Assembly (NCBI GenBank): GCA_963971305.1
Contig: OZ020317.1
Location: 10,620,001-10,684,000, forward strand
Length of the DNA stretch: 64,000 nt
Direction of reading: 5' to 3'
DNA from: Arcuatula senhousia
Lineage: Eukaryota > Mollusca > Bivalvia > Mytilida > Mytilidae
Shown here: positions 1-12,351 of the stretch, in pieces
How the letters are laid out: each line of letters opens with the position of its first letter
Position numbering within the stretch: the first letter of the stretch is position 1
Notes under the pieces: model-generated
What the model saw: the letters and a program-made list of their open reading frames with translations, nothing else
Told to the model about the DNA's origin: nothing
Databases searched by the model: none
Made by a program: the position numbers and the translations under genes

Positions 1-265
1 ATTACCAATTTGTTATACCCTCCTCAGCAACTTGCAATGCTTTATGAACGGATTTCCTATTTCAAACCTATGGCATAGATAAGGAAGAAGCAGCATGCTG
101 CCACCTGAGATGTTGTATATTACCAGTCTGTTTAGCCCCCTCCCCAACTTGTGACATCCCTCTCCCCCAACAGTGATTCTTTACTTGGTCTAGGTCATAA
201 GTTTAGAGGGGGGTGAAAAGATTATTGCAGAGCGTTTCAGCGCCTGTTTATTTTTCTAACGCCAG

Positions 266-3200
266 GGTAATGGTAAGGAAGAAGTTGTATGCTGTGGATG
301 GGACGGACAGACCTACATTGTTAATCACACAAGGGATGTTGTACGATATCAGTTTGAAGAAAATGTAGCTGGCTTTACTGCAGGTATAATTTTCTTGTAA
401 TGGTTGATTGTTGTTTGTTCTAATATGGCAATTTTGATTTTTTTTGTGCTTAAATCATGATTTCATTGACATCATGAAAAACACAAAACGTGGTAGGCTA
501 GAATTGGAATAAGACCAGGCCGGCCATGGTTTGTAATCGATTTGAACATGATTCTTAGATTTAGAGCCTATTGGGAAATTTTAAAATTATCATTGTTTTA
601 TTGATGTTGTGAAATTTTAAAATTAAATATTCTTCATCTCATTAATCTATTATTGAATCAATATTATATGCATTACTTCTTTTCTCTTTAACTTTCTGGG
701 AGACAGCTGGACACAGTATAAAATGAAGTTTAAAAATGCCAATGTTAAAAGTGGTTACAGTACTGGCTGTAACTCATAAAAGTAACTCATCAAAGAACAT
801 TGGCCAAATCAGTAGACCATGACTACAGGAGCATAAAGATGAAATGCTTTTAATAGTGATCTGTAGTTGATGCTAATGCAACTGCATACCAAAGATTAAT
901 GGTTTACCATAACTTGTTCACATAAAACTTAAGCAAAAACTTTAACAATTGTAGTCTCTGCCGCTGCCGCAATCACCGTACCTTAGTCTCGCCTTTCGCG
1001 ACTTTCCTGGCAGACGAGACAAAAACATGCATGATAGTTAAGCAGTATGTTTTAGTGGAAATCAAAATGCATGAATTAAGAAAAATATTTTTGTTCTTTT
1101 CTATAGGTGATTATGCTGTAAACCAAAAGGACAACTCTCCATCATTTGTGTATGCCACCTTTAACAACAAAATCTATGTGTATTACAACATCAGTCTACC
1201 CAGAGTGGAGTCAACGAACCTTATAGAGGTCATGGATAAGATGGACACTACACATGAACTACTGGCTAAATTAAACATAACAGGTAAGGTCAGAGGTCAT
1301 GGATAAGATGGACACTACACATGAACTACTGGCTAAATTAAACATAACAGGTAAGGTCAAAGGTCATGGATAAGATGGACACTACACATGAACTACTGGC
1401 TAAATTAAACATAACAGGTAAGGTCAGAGGTCATGGATAAGATGGACACTACACATGAACTACTGGCTAAATTGAACATAACAGGTAAGGTCAGAGGTCA
1501 TGGATAAGATGGACATGACACATGAACTACTGGCTAAATTAAACATAACAGGTAAGGTCAGAGGTCATGGATAAGATGGACACTTCACATGAACTACTAG
1601 CTAAATTAAACATAACAGGTAAGGTCAGAGGTCATGGATAAGATGGACACTACACATGAACTACTGGCTAAATTAAACATAACAGGTAAGGTCAGAGGTC
1701 ATGGATAAGATGGACACTACACATGAACTACTGGCTAAATTGAACATAACAGGTAAGGTCAGAGGTCATGGATAAGATGGACATGACACATGAACTACTG
1801 GCTAAATTAAACATAACAGGTAAGGTTAAAGGTCATGGATAAGATGGACACTACACATGAACTACTGGCTAAATTAAACATAACAGGTAAGGTTAAAGGT
1901 CATGGATAAGATGGACACTACACATGAACTACTGGCTAAATTAAACATAACAGGTAAGGTCAGAGGTCATGGATAAGATGGACACTACACATGAACTACT
2001 GGCTAAATTAAACATAACAGGTAAGGTCAGAGGTCATGGATAAGATGGACACCACACATGAACTACTGGCTAAATTAAACATAACAGGTAAGGTCAGAGG
2101 TCATGGATAAGATGGACACCACACATGAACTACTGGCTAAATTAAACATAACAGGTAAGGTTAAAGGTCATGGATAAGATGGACACTACACATGAACTAC
2201 TGGCTAAATTAAACATAACAGGTAAGGTCAGAGGTCATGGATAAGATGGACACCACACATGAACTACTGGCTAAATTAAACATAACAGGTAAGGTTAAAG
2301 GTCGTGGATAAGATGGACACCACACATGAATTACTGGCTAAATTAAACATAACAGGTAAGGTCAGAGGTCATGGATAAGATGGACACTACACATGAACTA
2401 CTGGCTAAATTGAACATCACAGGTAAGGTCAGAGGTCATGGATAAGATGGACACAACACATGAACTACTGGCTAAATTGAACATAACAGGTATGATTAAT
2501 TATAAATGTGGGGACTAATTTTGCTTTATAGTCAAGGTGACAAGATGTTCAAGAAAAATTTTCTCACAACTTTGTAACAACTGGTAATGTGAATGTTCAT
2601 TGGACAAGGGGACCTGGGTGGCAGAGTGGTCTAAGGTGCTGGTTTAAATACCATGTAATTGATCACTAGTTAATTACCACTTTAGGTGGTTGGATCAAAT
2701 CCCGGATTATATTTAAAAAAAATGGATTTTCCTACCTGTATGTAAGAAAGTTTGTCAGTTACCTGCTCAAGCTCAGTGGTTTCCTGCATGTAGTCCAGTT
2801 TCTTCACCATTGATATTTCCCAGGTGTGCTGAAAAGGGCGTTAAACACCAGTTCACTAACACACACACACACACATCATAGAAGTAAAAAAGGTATTTTT
2901 GCAATGTTTACATGGCTTGCTAACCTTATTCAATTGAAATGTTTTGTCTAAGTCATTGTCACCTTGAACATGTCAAAAGTGAAAAAAGTTGATCAGGGCT
3001 TTGAATTCATTGTTTTTAATATATAAAATTATCAAAATTAAACTAAGATACTAAAGCAAAAGCAAATTTTTGCTTTGGACTATATTTTTTTTTTCAATCA
3101 CTCGATCATTTATATGAAAAACAACACAATTACACAACAACCACTAGAAATGCAATTACAACAAAGGGTATCAGTTTAAAAAAACATATTTAGCCAGATT

Positions 3201-3513
3201 ACATTGAGTGAAAAATCTGGTATGGTATATGTAGGGCAGCAGGTGTGGAAGAAACTTTCATAACGCTTTTCTCAGGAACTACTTATCACAACCACTTGGT
3301 ATTTGGTATACAACATCTCTCATAATGTGGGATTTGGTTTAAGGTCTGTGGCTAACCTATTTCCTGTTTAACGAAATCCGTCCATTATTTACTTTCACAG
3401 ATTTTTGATTTTTTTTAAACATAGATCCAGACACTAGTCAGCTTAGAGAGCTTTATCACTGGTTACTGTATGGATGGAAACCAGAACACACCACCAATGA
3501 TGATGTCAGTTGA
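266..3513 (+). CDS. ITFG2: ITFG2-like protein, last three exons (5' end outside window)
   Basis: Three exons join in phase: 266-383, 1107-1283 and 3425-3513 (stop TGA 3511-3513). Acceptors are CCAG, CTATAG and CATAG; donors are G|GTATAA and G|GTAAGG. The joined product of about 127 residues contains [13 protein letters not shown], then [15 protein letters not shown] and RVESTNL. I recognise these as the C-terminal part of ITFG2, an FG-GAP/beta-propeller subunit of the lysosomal KICSTOR complex that anchors GATOR1 and restrains mTORC1. The recognition is from memory of the vertebrate family, not from a search. The last exon adds about 29 residues after a Gly/Asp junction and ends in NDDVS. Earlier exons lie upstream of base 1. 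The intron after the middle exon is unusual: the exon's last 58 bases and its donor are repeated 19 times (1226-2498), and a SINE sits at 2608-2874. Confidence 0.85.
1226..2498 (+). repeat. 67-bp tandem array made of an exon end plus splice donor, 19 copies
   Basis: The unit starts at GAGGTCATGG and ends after ACATAACAGGTAAGGTCA. The first copy (1226-1283) is the true coding end of an ITFG2 exon. Copy starts fall at 1226, 1293, 1360 and so on to 2432, exactly 67 bp apart, with substitutions but no indels. Nearly every copy retains ACAG|GTAAGG; the last reads ACAG|GTATGA. Variant units (GACATGACAC; AATTGAACAT) recur 268 bp apart, so a four-unit higher-order repeat is superimposed. Confidence 0.95.
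2608..2874 (+). mobile_element. tRNA-derived SINE, MetaSINE-like
   Basis: A box-like TGGCAGAGTGG lies at 2619-2629 and B box-like GGATCAAATCC at 2692-2702. A central block (GTTTGTCAGTTACCTGC and onward, to GGCGTTAAACACCA) is shared with the element at 41911-42150, and a (CA)n tail ends at 2874. The central block resembles the domain described for MetaSINEs in molluscs and other animals (from memory). It lies in the last ITFG2 intron. Confidence 0.75.
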
Positions 3514-4600
3514 ACATTACCGTCATATGGTTTTACATTGAAAGACATGATTTTAGAGCTAGAGGAACTTTTATAAAAATGTTTCACTTCAAGACATAAT
3601 TTTATTGGTGCAAAGACTTGATGACAGCTGAATGTATCAAAGTGATCAAAATTTACACTTAAAGATGCTCGCTAGTCTTGTTTTGGGATTTCTGTCATTT
3701 TTTCGGAATCATCTGGTTTTTACCATCAAAATAGGGTTAAATTTTTTGCCAACGAACCCCTTATTTTCTTGTTATCAAGGTTTTTATTATGTCATAAAGA
3801 GGTTATATACAAAGTTTTATCAAATCCTATCTAAACCTATGAAAAAGTCAGAGAAAACCTTTTCCCGCCAAAACTTTAATGCATTTATTTTGAAAACGAG
3901 GTCACGAACCTATCAAATTTTTTTGCCTATTGTATACCTTTTACTATTACCTTTTCATTTGAAGCATCAAATTTGAAACCTATTTATTTTCAATAATAGT
4001 AGCGAACATCCTTAACCATGTAATGTTATTTAAACATTAAAGTGATTTTTTCATTTACTTGAAGATTTGATGTCGGCTTAATTTTGAAGCGATATTTTTT
4101 ACAAGTGAAGATTATAAATTTGGGTTCACATAAAATGTGATTAAATGATTTGATTTAGTTCATGATAATTGTTTATGTATTTGTTGAACTATAATTCATA
4201 ATATAATATTTTTTAACATAAGACATGATTTAATAGTGGTCATTTAAGTGATTTTCTGTCAATTCATCTGTCTGTGTTGTCACAGTTAGAAAACACTTCA
4301 ACAGAAATTAATAAATCTTTCCAGCGGTATTTAACAAGATCAAATATACAAGATCAACCAATTTATATACAAACTCCTGTCAATGAAGTGAAGGTGGTAT
4401 ATTGAAAGGGGAGTATTTATTCGGATTGTGTCCATCCATTTGTAATTTAAGTTTTAGGGTATCCACCCCCCTAAACATAGGTGTAAATGAAACTTTCACA
4501 GTCATGTTTGTGTGACAAGATATAGATGAGTACCTCATATTTTAAATTTTAAATGAATAACTTGGAGGAGGAAACACAAATGAGTATAAAAAAATATCCT
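3514..4600. other. 3' flank of ITFG2 with a dispersed repeat at 3655-4000
   Basis: No further coding sequence is convincing. Bases 3655-4000 match 26565-27085 (shared landmarks GATGCTCG near the start, AAAAAGTCAGAGA, and CCTATCA near the end), so the 114-codon open frame in this stretch is repeat-derived. AATAAA occurs near 4308, far downstream of the stop. Confidence 0.6.
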
Positions 4601-4605
4601 TTTTT

Positions 4606-6728
4606 AGCTCACCTGGACTGAAGGTCCATGTGAGCTATTGCCATCACTTGGCGTCTGTCGTCGTCTGTCGTCGTCTGTTAACAATTAACAAAAATCTTCT
4701 CCTCTAAAACTACTGAACAGAATTTAATGAAACTTGGTATGAATGATCCTTAGGGTGTCCTGCCCAAAACTTGTGTTTCGATTTTTGATCTGTCAAAAAA
4801 CATGGCCACCGTTACTAAAAATAGACCAGGGGGGTCAGACTACTGTTTTTGGCTTGTAAATCAAAAAGTATGAGAGATAGATGAAATCTGATGCCACCTT
4901 ACTGATTCAGCATCAAAAGTTCTACAAAAGTCTCCATTTGGTCGAAGTTGTCAGATGATCCCTTATAGGGGTTACAGCCCCTTAAAGGTGAAAAATAGCG
5001 TTTTTTCATGTTTTTGGCTTATAGAATGAAAACTATTGCAGATAGAGAAAAGCTATTGCTTGCCTAAATGTTCAGCTCATTTAGCTCTACAAAAGTTCCC
5101 ATAGGGTCGAAGTTGTCAGATGACCCCTTATAGGGGTTATGGCCCCTGAAAGGCTAAAAATAGTGTTTTTGGCCCATTGAATGAAAACTATTGCAGATAG
5201 AGAAAAGCTGTTGCTTGCTTAAATGTTCAGCTCATTTAGCTCTACAAAAGTCTCCATAGGGTCGAAGTTGTCAGATGACCCCTTATAGGGGTTACAGCCC
5301 CTTAAAGGTGAAAAATAGTGTTTTTGGCCTATAGAATGAAAACTATTGCAGATAGAGAAAAGCTGTTGGTTGCTTAGATGTTCAGATCATTTAGCTCTAC
5401 AAAAATCTTCATAGGGCCGAAGTTTTCCGATGACCCCTTATAGGGGTTACGGCCCCTTAAAGACCAAAAATAGTGTTTTTGGCCTATAGAATGTAAACTA
5501 TTGCAGATAGAGAAAAGCTGTTGCTTGCTAAAATGTTTAGCTCATTTAGCTCTACTAAAGTCTCCATAGGATTGAAGTTGTCAGATGACCCCTTATAGGA
5601 GTTACAGCCCCTTAAATGTGAAAAATAGTGTTTTTGGCATATAGAATGAAAACTATTGCAGATAGAGAAAAGCTGTTGCTTGCTTAAATGTTCAGCTCAT
5701 TTAGCTCTACAAAAGCATTCTTAGGATAAAAGTTGTCAGATGACCCCCTATAGGGGTTACAGCCCCTTGCAGGCAAAAAATAGTGTTTTTGGCCTATAGA
5801 ATGAAAACTATATTGCAGATGGAGAAAAGCTGTTGCTTGCTTTAATGTTCAGCTTATTTAGCTCTACAAAAGTCTTCATAGGGTCAAAGTTGTCAGATGA
5901 CCCCTTATAGGGGTTGCAGCCCCTTAAAGGCAAAAAATAGTGTTTTGGCCTATAGAATGAAAACTATTGCAGATAGAGAAAAGCTGTTGCTTGCTTAAAT
6001 GTTCAGCTCATTTAGCTCTACAAAAGTCTCCATAGGGTCGAAGTTGTCAGATGACCCCCTTTAGGGGTTACAGCCCCTTGCAGGCAAAAAATAGTGTTTT
6101 TGGCCTATAGAATGAAAACTATATTGCAGATGGAGAAAAGCTGTTGCTTGCTTTAATGTTCAGCTTATTTAGCTCTACAAAAGTCTTCATAGGGTCAAAG
6201 TTGTCAGATGACCCCTTATAGGGGTTGCAGCCCCTTAAAGGCAAAAAATAGTGTTTTGGCCTATAGAATGAAAACTATTGCAGATAGAGAAAAGCTGTTG
6301 CTTGCTTAAATGTTCAGCTCATTTAGCTCTACAAAAGTCTCCATAGGGTCGAAGTTGTCAGATGACCCCTTATAGGGGTTACAGCCCCTTAAAGGTGAAA
6401 AATTGTGTTTTTGGCCTATAGAATGAAAACTATTGCAGATAGAGAAAAGCTGTTGCTTGCTTAAATGTTCAGCTCATTTAGTTCTACAAAAGTCTTCATT
6501 GGGTCGGAGTTGTCAGATGACCCCTTATAGGGATTACAGCCCCTAAATAAACATGTTTCATGTTTTTGGCAGATAATGAAAACTATAGCAGATAAAGAAA
6601 TGAAAACTATTGCCAAAAGAGAAAAGCTGTTGCTTGATCAAATGTTCAGCTTATTTAGCTCTACAATGTCCTTAATAGGGTTGACATCAAGACCAGGTGA
6701 GCGATTCAGGCTCCTGGGAGCCTCTTGT
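4606..6728 (+). mobile_element. Hairpin-ended non-autonomous element with ~11 tandem 155-bp units (pearl/Helentron-like)
   Basis: The 5' end is a hairpin, AGCTCACCTGGAC-TGAA-GGTCCATGTGAGCT, preceded by a T tract. The 3' end is a second hairpin, CAGGCTCCTGGGAGCCTC, closing in CTCTTGT before another T tract. Between them lie ~155-bp units (landmark GATAGAGAAAAGCTGTTGC at 5041, 5196, 5351, 5506, 5661, 5818, 5972, 6129, 6283, 6438), each with a small palindrome CCCCTTATAGGGG. No protein is encoded. A 5' unique part, a tandem core of about 160 bp and a 3' palindrome match the architecture of bivalve pearl elements, which have been grouped with Helentron-associated elements. The class assignment is inference. 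Confidence 0.7.
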
Positions 6729-6730
6729 TT

Positions 6731-6988
6731 TATACCCCGCCACACGAAGTGACAAGGTATTATGTTATACCCTCAGTTTCTTTCGGTGTCTGTCTGTCCA
6801 CCCCCAAAGAAAACGCATCAAAGGATTTGAATGATATTTTGCACAGCTGTTGCGTACTACATAAAATACAGGTCAAGTTGAATGTTCAGGATGATCAAAA
6901 AAATATTATTGAAGATATGCCACTTTGTAAATTTTCCAAATTTGAAAATGATGAAATTTTCTGGTCTAAGAAAGATAACTCCTTTTTT
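6731..6988 (+). repeat. Dispersed repeat wedge between two hairpin-ended elements
   Basis: It starts TATACCCCGCCACACGAAG and carries GTCTGTCTGTCCACCC, wording that recurs loosely at 8970 and 34354. The left breakpoint of the large tandem duplication lies inside it at about 6941. The open frame across it is not a gene. Confidence 0.5.
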
Positions 6989-8771
6989 AGCTCACCTGGA
7001 CCGAAGGTCCATGTGAGCTATTGCCATCACTTGGCGTCTGTCGTCGTCGTCTGTCGTCTGTTAACAATTTTTCAAAAATCTTCTCCTCTGAAACTACCGA
7101 ACAGAATTTGATGAAACTTGGTATGATTGATCCTTAGGGTGTCCTGCATAAAAGTTGTGTTTCGATTTTTGATTCATTAAAAAACATGGCCGCCCTGGCT
7201 AAAAATAGAACAGGGGGGTCAGACTACTGTTTTTGGCTTGTAATTCAAAAAGTATACGAAATAGATGAAATCTGATGCCATGCTACTGCTTCAGGATCAA
7301 AAGTTCTACAAAAGTCTCCATTTGGTCAAAGTTGTCAGATGACCCTTTATAGGGGTTATGGCCCCTTAAAGGTGAAAAATAGCATTTTTTCATGTTTTTG
7401 CCCTATAGTATGAAAACTATTGCAGATAGCAAAAAGCTGTTGCTTGCTTAATTGTTCAGCTCATTTAGCTCTACAAAAGTCTCCATAGGGTCAAAGTTGT
7501 CAGATGACCCCTTATAGGGGTTACGGCTCCAAAAGGGACCAAAATCGAAACATTTTTATTAGTGGACCGATTTTGAAAATCTTTTTTGCATGTTTGTTCT
7601 TGTCAAATAGCGGATGCAAAAATGCAGAATTAATTTTTGCTACCCCCTTCTTTTCCCCTTTATTATGTAATTAGGGGCCAAAAGGGACCAAAATGGAAAT
7701 TTTTTTACTTGTGATCCGATTGAAAAATTGTTTGCATGTTTGTTCTTGTCAAATAGTGGATACAAAATTGAGAATTAATTTTTGCGACCCCCACTTTTCC
7801 CCCTGTTATGAAATTAGGGGCCAAAATGAAACTTATTTATTTGTGGTCTGATTTTGATCTCCTTTGGAAAAAAAATAATTCCTTTCAAAATGTGAATTTA
7901 GAAAGTCCACCAAAAGCTGCATGTGTCAAAAACCTTTGTCAGTCCACCATGGGCTGCATATGTCCAGAGCAATTGACTATCCATATTGGGCCTAAAACAT
8001 ACAGGGTTCAACATGTTGCGGTCGTATCATGCTGTGCTCGATGAAGCTTTTTATTTGCAAATAACTCAAAAACGGTGACAGATTTCAAAATTTTGATTGG
8101 AAACAAAAGTGATCAGCACCTCAAGATCTACCAGCTCTGAAATTTTGAAGAAAATCCAACAACCCATGTAGGAGTTATTGCCCTTTTTGTGGATTTTTTG
8201 CAAATTTTGCACCTGTTTAGCTCATGTTTAGCTCAATATCTTGAAAACTATGCAAGATATTTGAGAAATTTAAATTGCATATTGTTAAGTGCATCAAGAT
8301 CTACAAAATATGTAAAGGGTCAACGTTGTAGGACCTTTCCTTTGGGGAGTTATTGCCCTTAGAAGGTCAAAATTGAGCATTTAAAAAGCATTTCCTCATT
8401 ACATTGAAAACGTTAACTCCTCTGACACTTTAAGTCCAATTGGATCCAAACTTGGTATTATTGTTTATTAGCATTAGGTGTATAGAACTGATGTGGGGAT
8501 TTTTGATTGGTTGTAAAACATGGCCGCTGTGGCTTAAAATAGAACACTAGGTTAAACTGCATTTTTTTTTTGCAAATAACTCAAATAGGGTGACAGATTT
8601 TTAGATTTTGATTGACAACAAAAGTGATCAGCACCTTAAGATCCACCATATTGTCAGATGACCCCCTTATTAATCTTATGGCCCTTTCAACGTCAAATAG
8701 ATTTTTCCTAATAACCTTTACTTCAGGCACATATGTCGGGTGAGCGATTCAGGCTCCTGGGAGCCTCTTGT
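6989..8771 (+). mobile_element. Hairpin-ended element with unique 3' half (copy 1)
   Basis: It has the same 5' hairpin (6989-7019, loop GAA) and 3' hairpin with CTCTTGT end as the element at 4606-6728. The tandem core is only about one or two units. A ~150-bp direct repeat follows (AAAAGGGACCAAAAT at about 7531 and 7680), then ~900 bp not seen in the first element. The small open frame at 7808-8044 lies wholly inside the repeat and is not considered a gene. The full copy is repeated at 13774-16595. Confidence 0.65.
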
Positions 8772-9277
8772 TTCTGTCTCTATACAAATGTATAGTATAC
8801 AAATATGATTAACTATTGATGAATATCATAGTGGGGTATATATCATTTAATGTCCCATAATGATAAGATGCCCTATTTTTTATATTATATTTATCTTGTT
8901 TAAAATGAATAATTTATAGATGAATTGTATGTGAATTTTCTTTCCTTGACATGTTTCACTGTGTGTTTATAACCCACCACACAAAAGAGGCAACATATTT
9001 TATCATGCCTTTCATTTAACTGTCTGAAGTCTCACGAATACCAACCAGAATCTCCATATGGTGGAAGACGGTTCCTGTCTTGGGTTTAACTGTAACTGGA
9101 GCAGACAACTCTTGTGGTGGTGTGTCATTGGCTGGACAACCATTGGCATACAGCGTGTCTAGTTTAGGTTGTTGGTTTGTTTTGTGGTTTTCGTTGTGGT
9201 GTTCTATATGTCTTTTTAGAATAAGGATATTACTTGCCCCTTTGGTGTGCCTTTGCATCTTTAACAGTTGCACATAA
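8772..9277. other. Unassigned stretch of the duplicated unit, short open frame only
   Basis: The minus frame 9016-9273 (85 codons) has no recognisable domain. Its 5' part overlaps a dispersed motif, CCCCTTTGGTGTGCCTTTGC, related to a repeat tail seen at 22472, 41784 and 53825. I see no gene. The same stretch recurs at 16596-17101. Confidence 0.5.
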
Positions 9278-9555
9278 GGGACAGACCATTTAACTTGAAG
9301 GGGGGCCTTGGGTTTTTTGTTTTAATCAGATTTTTTTTTCCGCACAGAGCGCGGACAAAATATTTATTTTTCGAAGACGTTGCGACAGAATATTTTTTTT
9401 TATTATCAGCATTATTTTTTATAGCAGAAATCCTTCTTCACAAAATTTTTTTTCTTACCCTCAGCTGCCAATTTTTTTTTTTCATCAAAAATAATTTTCA
9501 GAATATTTATTTAGGAAAAAAACAAGGCCCCCTTTCAAGTTAAATGGTCGGTCCC
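9278..9555. mobile_element. MITE with GGGACAGACC termini and TAA target duplication (copy 1)
   Basis: The terminal inverted repeats read GGGACAGACCATTTAACTTG and, as reverse complement, GGGACCGACCATTTAACTTG. The element is flanked by TAA on both sides (9275-9277 and 9556-9558), which suggests a PIF/Harbinger-type 3-bp target duplication. The interior is T-rich and non-coding. A related copy sits at 26736-26921. Confidence 0.8.
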
Positions 9556-9924
9556 TAAGGTTCAATCCTACTAGAAGGCACCCGCGAATTCGCGGGGAAA
9601 GTTGCCTGAACATTTCCATCGATATGGGACCTGGGAAATCAAAGTCTATAACTGAAAACCTGAATGCTGACAATAATGGGCTAACATAAATACAGATGCA
9701 CATAAATTATTTTTCTTTTTGTTGGTCACCAAGTAGTGTTTCCGTCCATTTCCATATTTCAAGTGGTCTTCAACATTCATTACTCCTCTGTTTACCACAA
9801 CACCTCCTGATATATTTCTCAATAATTTAAGTTCTTACAATATCTCCTTAATGTCTATCGCCCATATATAACCCAACTGACTCACTCAAACATCATAATG
9901 TACTCACTGTTTGCTCATTTCGTT

Positions 9925-10080
9925 TGAAATGCCTGTACCAAGTCAGGACCATTGCGATCCACCAGTTCTCCGGTATGACTGATTCGTTTTTGTCATTTTC
10001 TCTGGACTATGAGATTGATCATTCAAGTTCGGTAGTTTTGTTATTACCTTTATTTACCCGTACCCGTTCTGTTTTTTGGT
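9925..10080 (+). repeat. Abundant dispersed repeat, copy in duplicated unit
   Basis: The sequence around AAATGCCTGTACCAAGTCAG matches 45990-46130 closely and 35615-35700 more distantly, and recurs in the second duplicated unit at about 17753. Function unknown. Confidence 0.65.
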
Positions 10081-10435
10081 TTTTTTTGCCTATCAAAAAT
10101 GAAAGGGTGATAAATTTATGTTTATTTTCGTGCAACGTTTTCGACAGTCTATTTTTGGATGCTTTCGTGATCTTGATTTCTCACGTTTTCGTTATATAGA
10201 CATAGATGTACGTGCTCTGTTTTGTCTGTATTTTTGCCCCGTGTTTCGTGTTGGGAAACATATTTTTAGCGTCCCCCTTGCCACTCTCATTAAACATATA
10301 AAAAGAGGAATAGGTAAACACCAACTAACTCGGCAGTCATTAAACATTATTGAACCACTTTTTTTTATTTTTTATTTTCATTTTGCCTAACATAAAAATA
10401 AACCATAAAAAGTGAATTAAAACACCCCCAACAGA

Positions 10436-10584
10436 GGCGGATCCAGAAATTCTGAAAAGAGGGGGACCACTGACTGGCCTAATTTGGGGCCCACTTTGGT
10501 CACGCTTCAATGATTTCCTAAATATTCAACCAAATTTTTCCACCAAAAGGGGGGCCGGGCCCCCCAGCCCCTCTGGATCCGCCT
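10436..10584. mobile_element. Short MITE with GGCGGATCCAG termini (copy 1)
   Basis: The ends read GGCGGATCCAGA and TCTGGATCCGCC (inverted). The interior has oppositely placed G and C tracts, so the whole 149 bp can fold back. Related copies: 18265-18413, 32321-32472 (reverse orientation) and 34641-34780; end fragments at about 49925 and 55460. Confidence 0.75.
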
Positions 10585-10585
10585 A

Positions 10586-12351
10586 TGCCCAATATATTTC
10601 TCATTATCATTTCAATATTCAAGTCATGTTCATTTTATTATCTCCTTAATGTTCATTGATCCTATGTAACCCCTTCAACTTGGCTACGTGTAGCATTCTT
10701 GTTGTATCTTTACCAACGTCTTTGAATGTAGTTTTAGGTGAACTGGGTGCCAGTTGCAATCTACAAATTAGCACCAGTCCGACAGGTTTTGGCCTGTTAA
10801 AATCGTTTTGGTCCTGTATCGAAGATCAGTTCAGGTTACATTTAGTGATCATCAGATACCCGGGACGGTTTTAAAAATATTTGGATAGAACTCGGGCCTG
10901 TTTTTTTTTTAAATCCCAAACGCTATTTCTTGGACTGCAGTTAAACATTTTACTATCTCCTTTTTATTTTATTATTTTATTCATATCATGTTACGTTTCT
11001 TGTCTTCTACCTGAAGTGTGCTTAAATATTGGGGATAGAAACGAAAGTATCGTTAATTTGTAATTTTAAAATCAAACTCGGCAATATTCCGTATTTTTTT
11101 TTTACGTTTTGTCCCCCCATTCCCCCATAGCATCACAGAATAATGAAATATTCAATAGTGATAAAGTACACTGTTTATTGTTAATATTAATAACAAAAAC
11201 TTATCATGTAGTAGATTGTGAAAGTAGTAAAATCCGAACATAGAAAAAAGTCTATTAATTTAATAATATAGATAGTCATGACTATAAACTTATGTATTTG
11301 TTGTCCACCGGTTGTTCTTCTACCTTCAGATGGTTTGTGGTTGATAAATTAAGATAATGATAAAATTACTGAACATAAATGTTCAATCATAAATGGTTAA
11401 GAAGAAAATGAAATAAAATGAAGGGCAAGTTTACCCCATAATATCTTTCAATAATCATTTCTAACACTCGCATTTCCTGATAAAAGAAAGATAACTCTAA
11501 TTGAATTTTCCTTATCAAAGAAATATAACTCAAGTTTTCTTGAAAAATGTTAAAAGCCTGAATTTTATAGTGTAGAGGGGAAATTGGATCCGCCTAATTT
11601 ACTTTAAAAGAAAGAAGTATGGTACATTTATCATCATGAAACTTTATAGACATAAACAAGATATGAACAAAGAAAATCACATAAATTATTTAAGATGATA
11701 TATTTTTCTGATGATTTGACACAGATGTTCCCTCAATGTATGATAACTCCTTATACAGTATATGAGTTTTTGCTCCAAAATATGAAAATGATCATGGTTA
11801 GGTGAGCAATTTAGGCTCCATGGAGTCTCTTGTTAAGTCTTAATTGGACATGCATACAACATTAGTTCTTGTTGAGCCATATATTTATTTTACATTTGGA
11901 AATAATTGTAATTATTAATTAGTTCTCGCTTCTTTGTTTATTTAATATTGGAAACAAAATAATTTATTGGATTTATGGTTGTATTTGTAGACAGACTTGG
12001 ATAAAAAATATTTTGCTGCACAATTTAAAAGCAAATTACTTTTATGAGAACATATAGATTGATTACAATTTGATGTGGCTTAGAGCCATAAATATTTATC
12101 CAATTTATGAAAATTTTCTCAAGATATAGAACTTTATTAACATGCTTAAGTGGATACTTTGCAAACAACACAGTATCAGGTTTAAGATAAAGGAATTTAT
12201 TAAATTAAACATTTAATATTCATCATAATACTTTTATTTAATAAAAGATTTAGTGCAAGAAAAACAAGTAAAGCATAAAAGCATGACCTGCTTTAAAAAA
12301 ATTTTAGATCGAAAAAAAAGTTAGAATATGGCACAATTATAAAAAAGAAGG
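10586..12351. other. AT-rich non-coding stretch of duplicated unit
   Basis: No gene seen. It contains the 3' end of a hairpin-type element at about 11800-11833 (GGTGAGCAATTTAGGCTCC and then TCTCTTGT) without a clear 5' hairpin. Short open frames here lack recognisable content. The stretch is repeated at 18415-20180. Confidence 0.5.

Noticed and set aside
2608..2702. Possible tRNA gene
   Set aside because: A and B boxes are present, but no cloverleaf closes and the sequence continues into a SINE body.
3632..3976. 114-codon open frame, hydrophobic C-terminal part
   Set aside because: It lies in a dispersed repeat also present at 26565-27085, where the frame is not kept.
4606..6728. CRISPR-like array because of regular ~155-bp units
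   Set aside because: Units are contiguous without spacers, and the setting is clearly a eukaryotic genome.
7808..8044. 78-codon open frame, conserved in both duplicates
   Set aside because: Conservation is due to the recent duplication; the frame lies inside a non-coding hairpin-ended element.
9016..9273. 85-codon minus-strand frame, also at 16840-17097
   Set aside because: No recognisable domain, overlaps a dispersed repeat, and is conserved only through the duplication.
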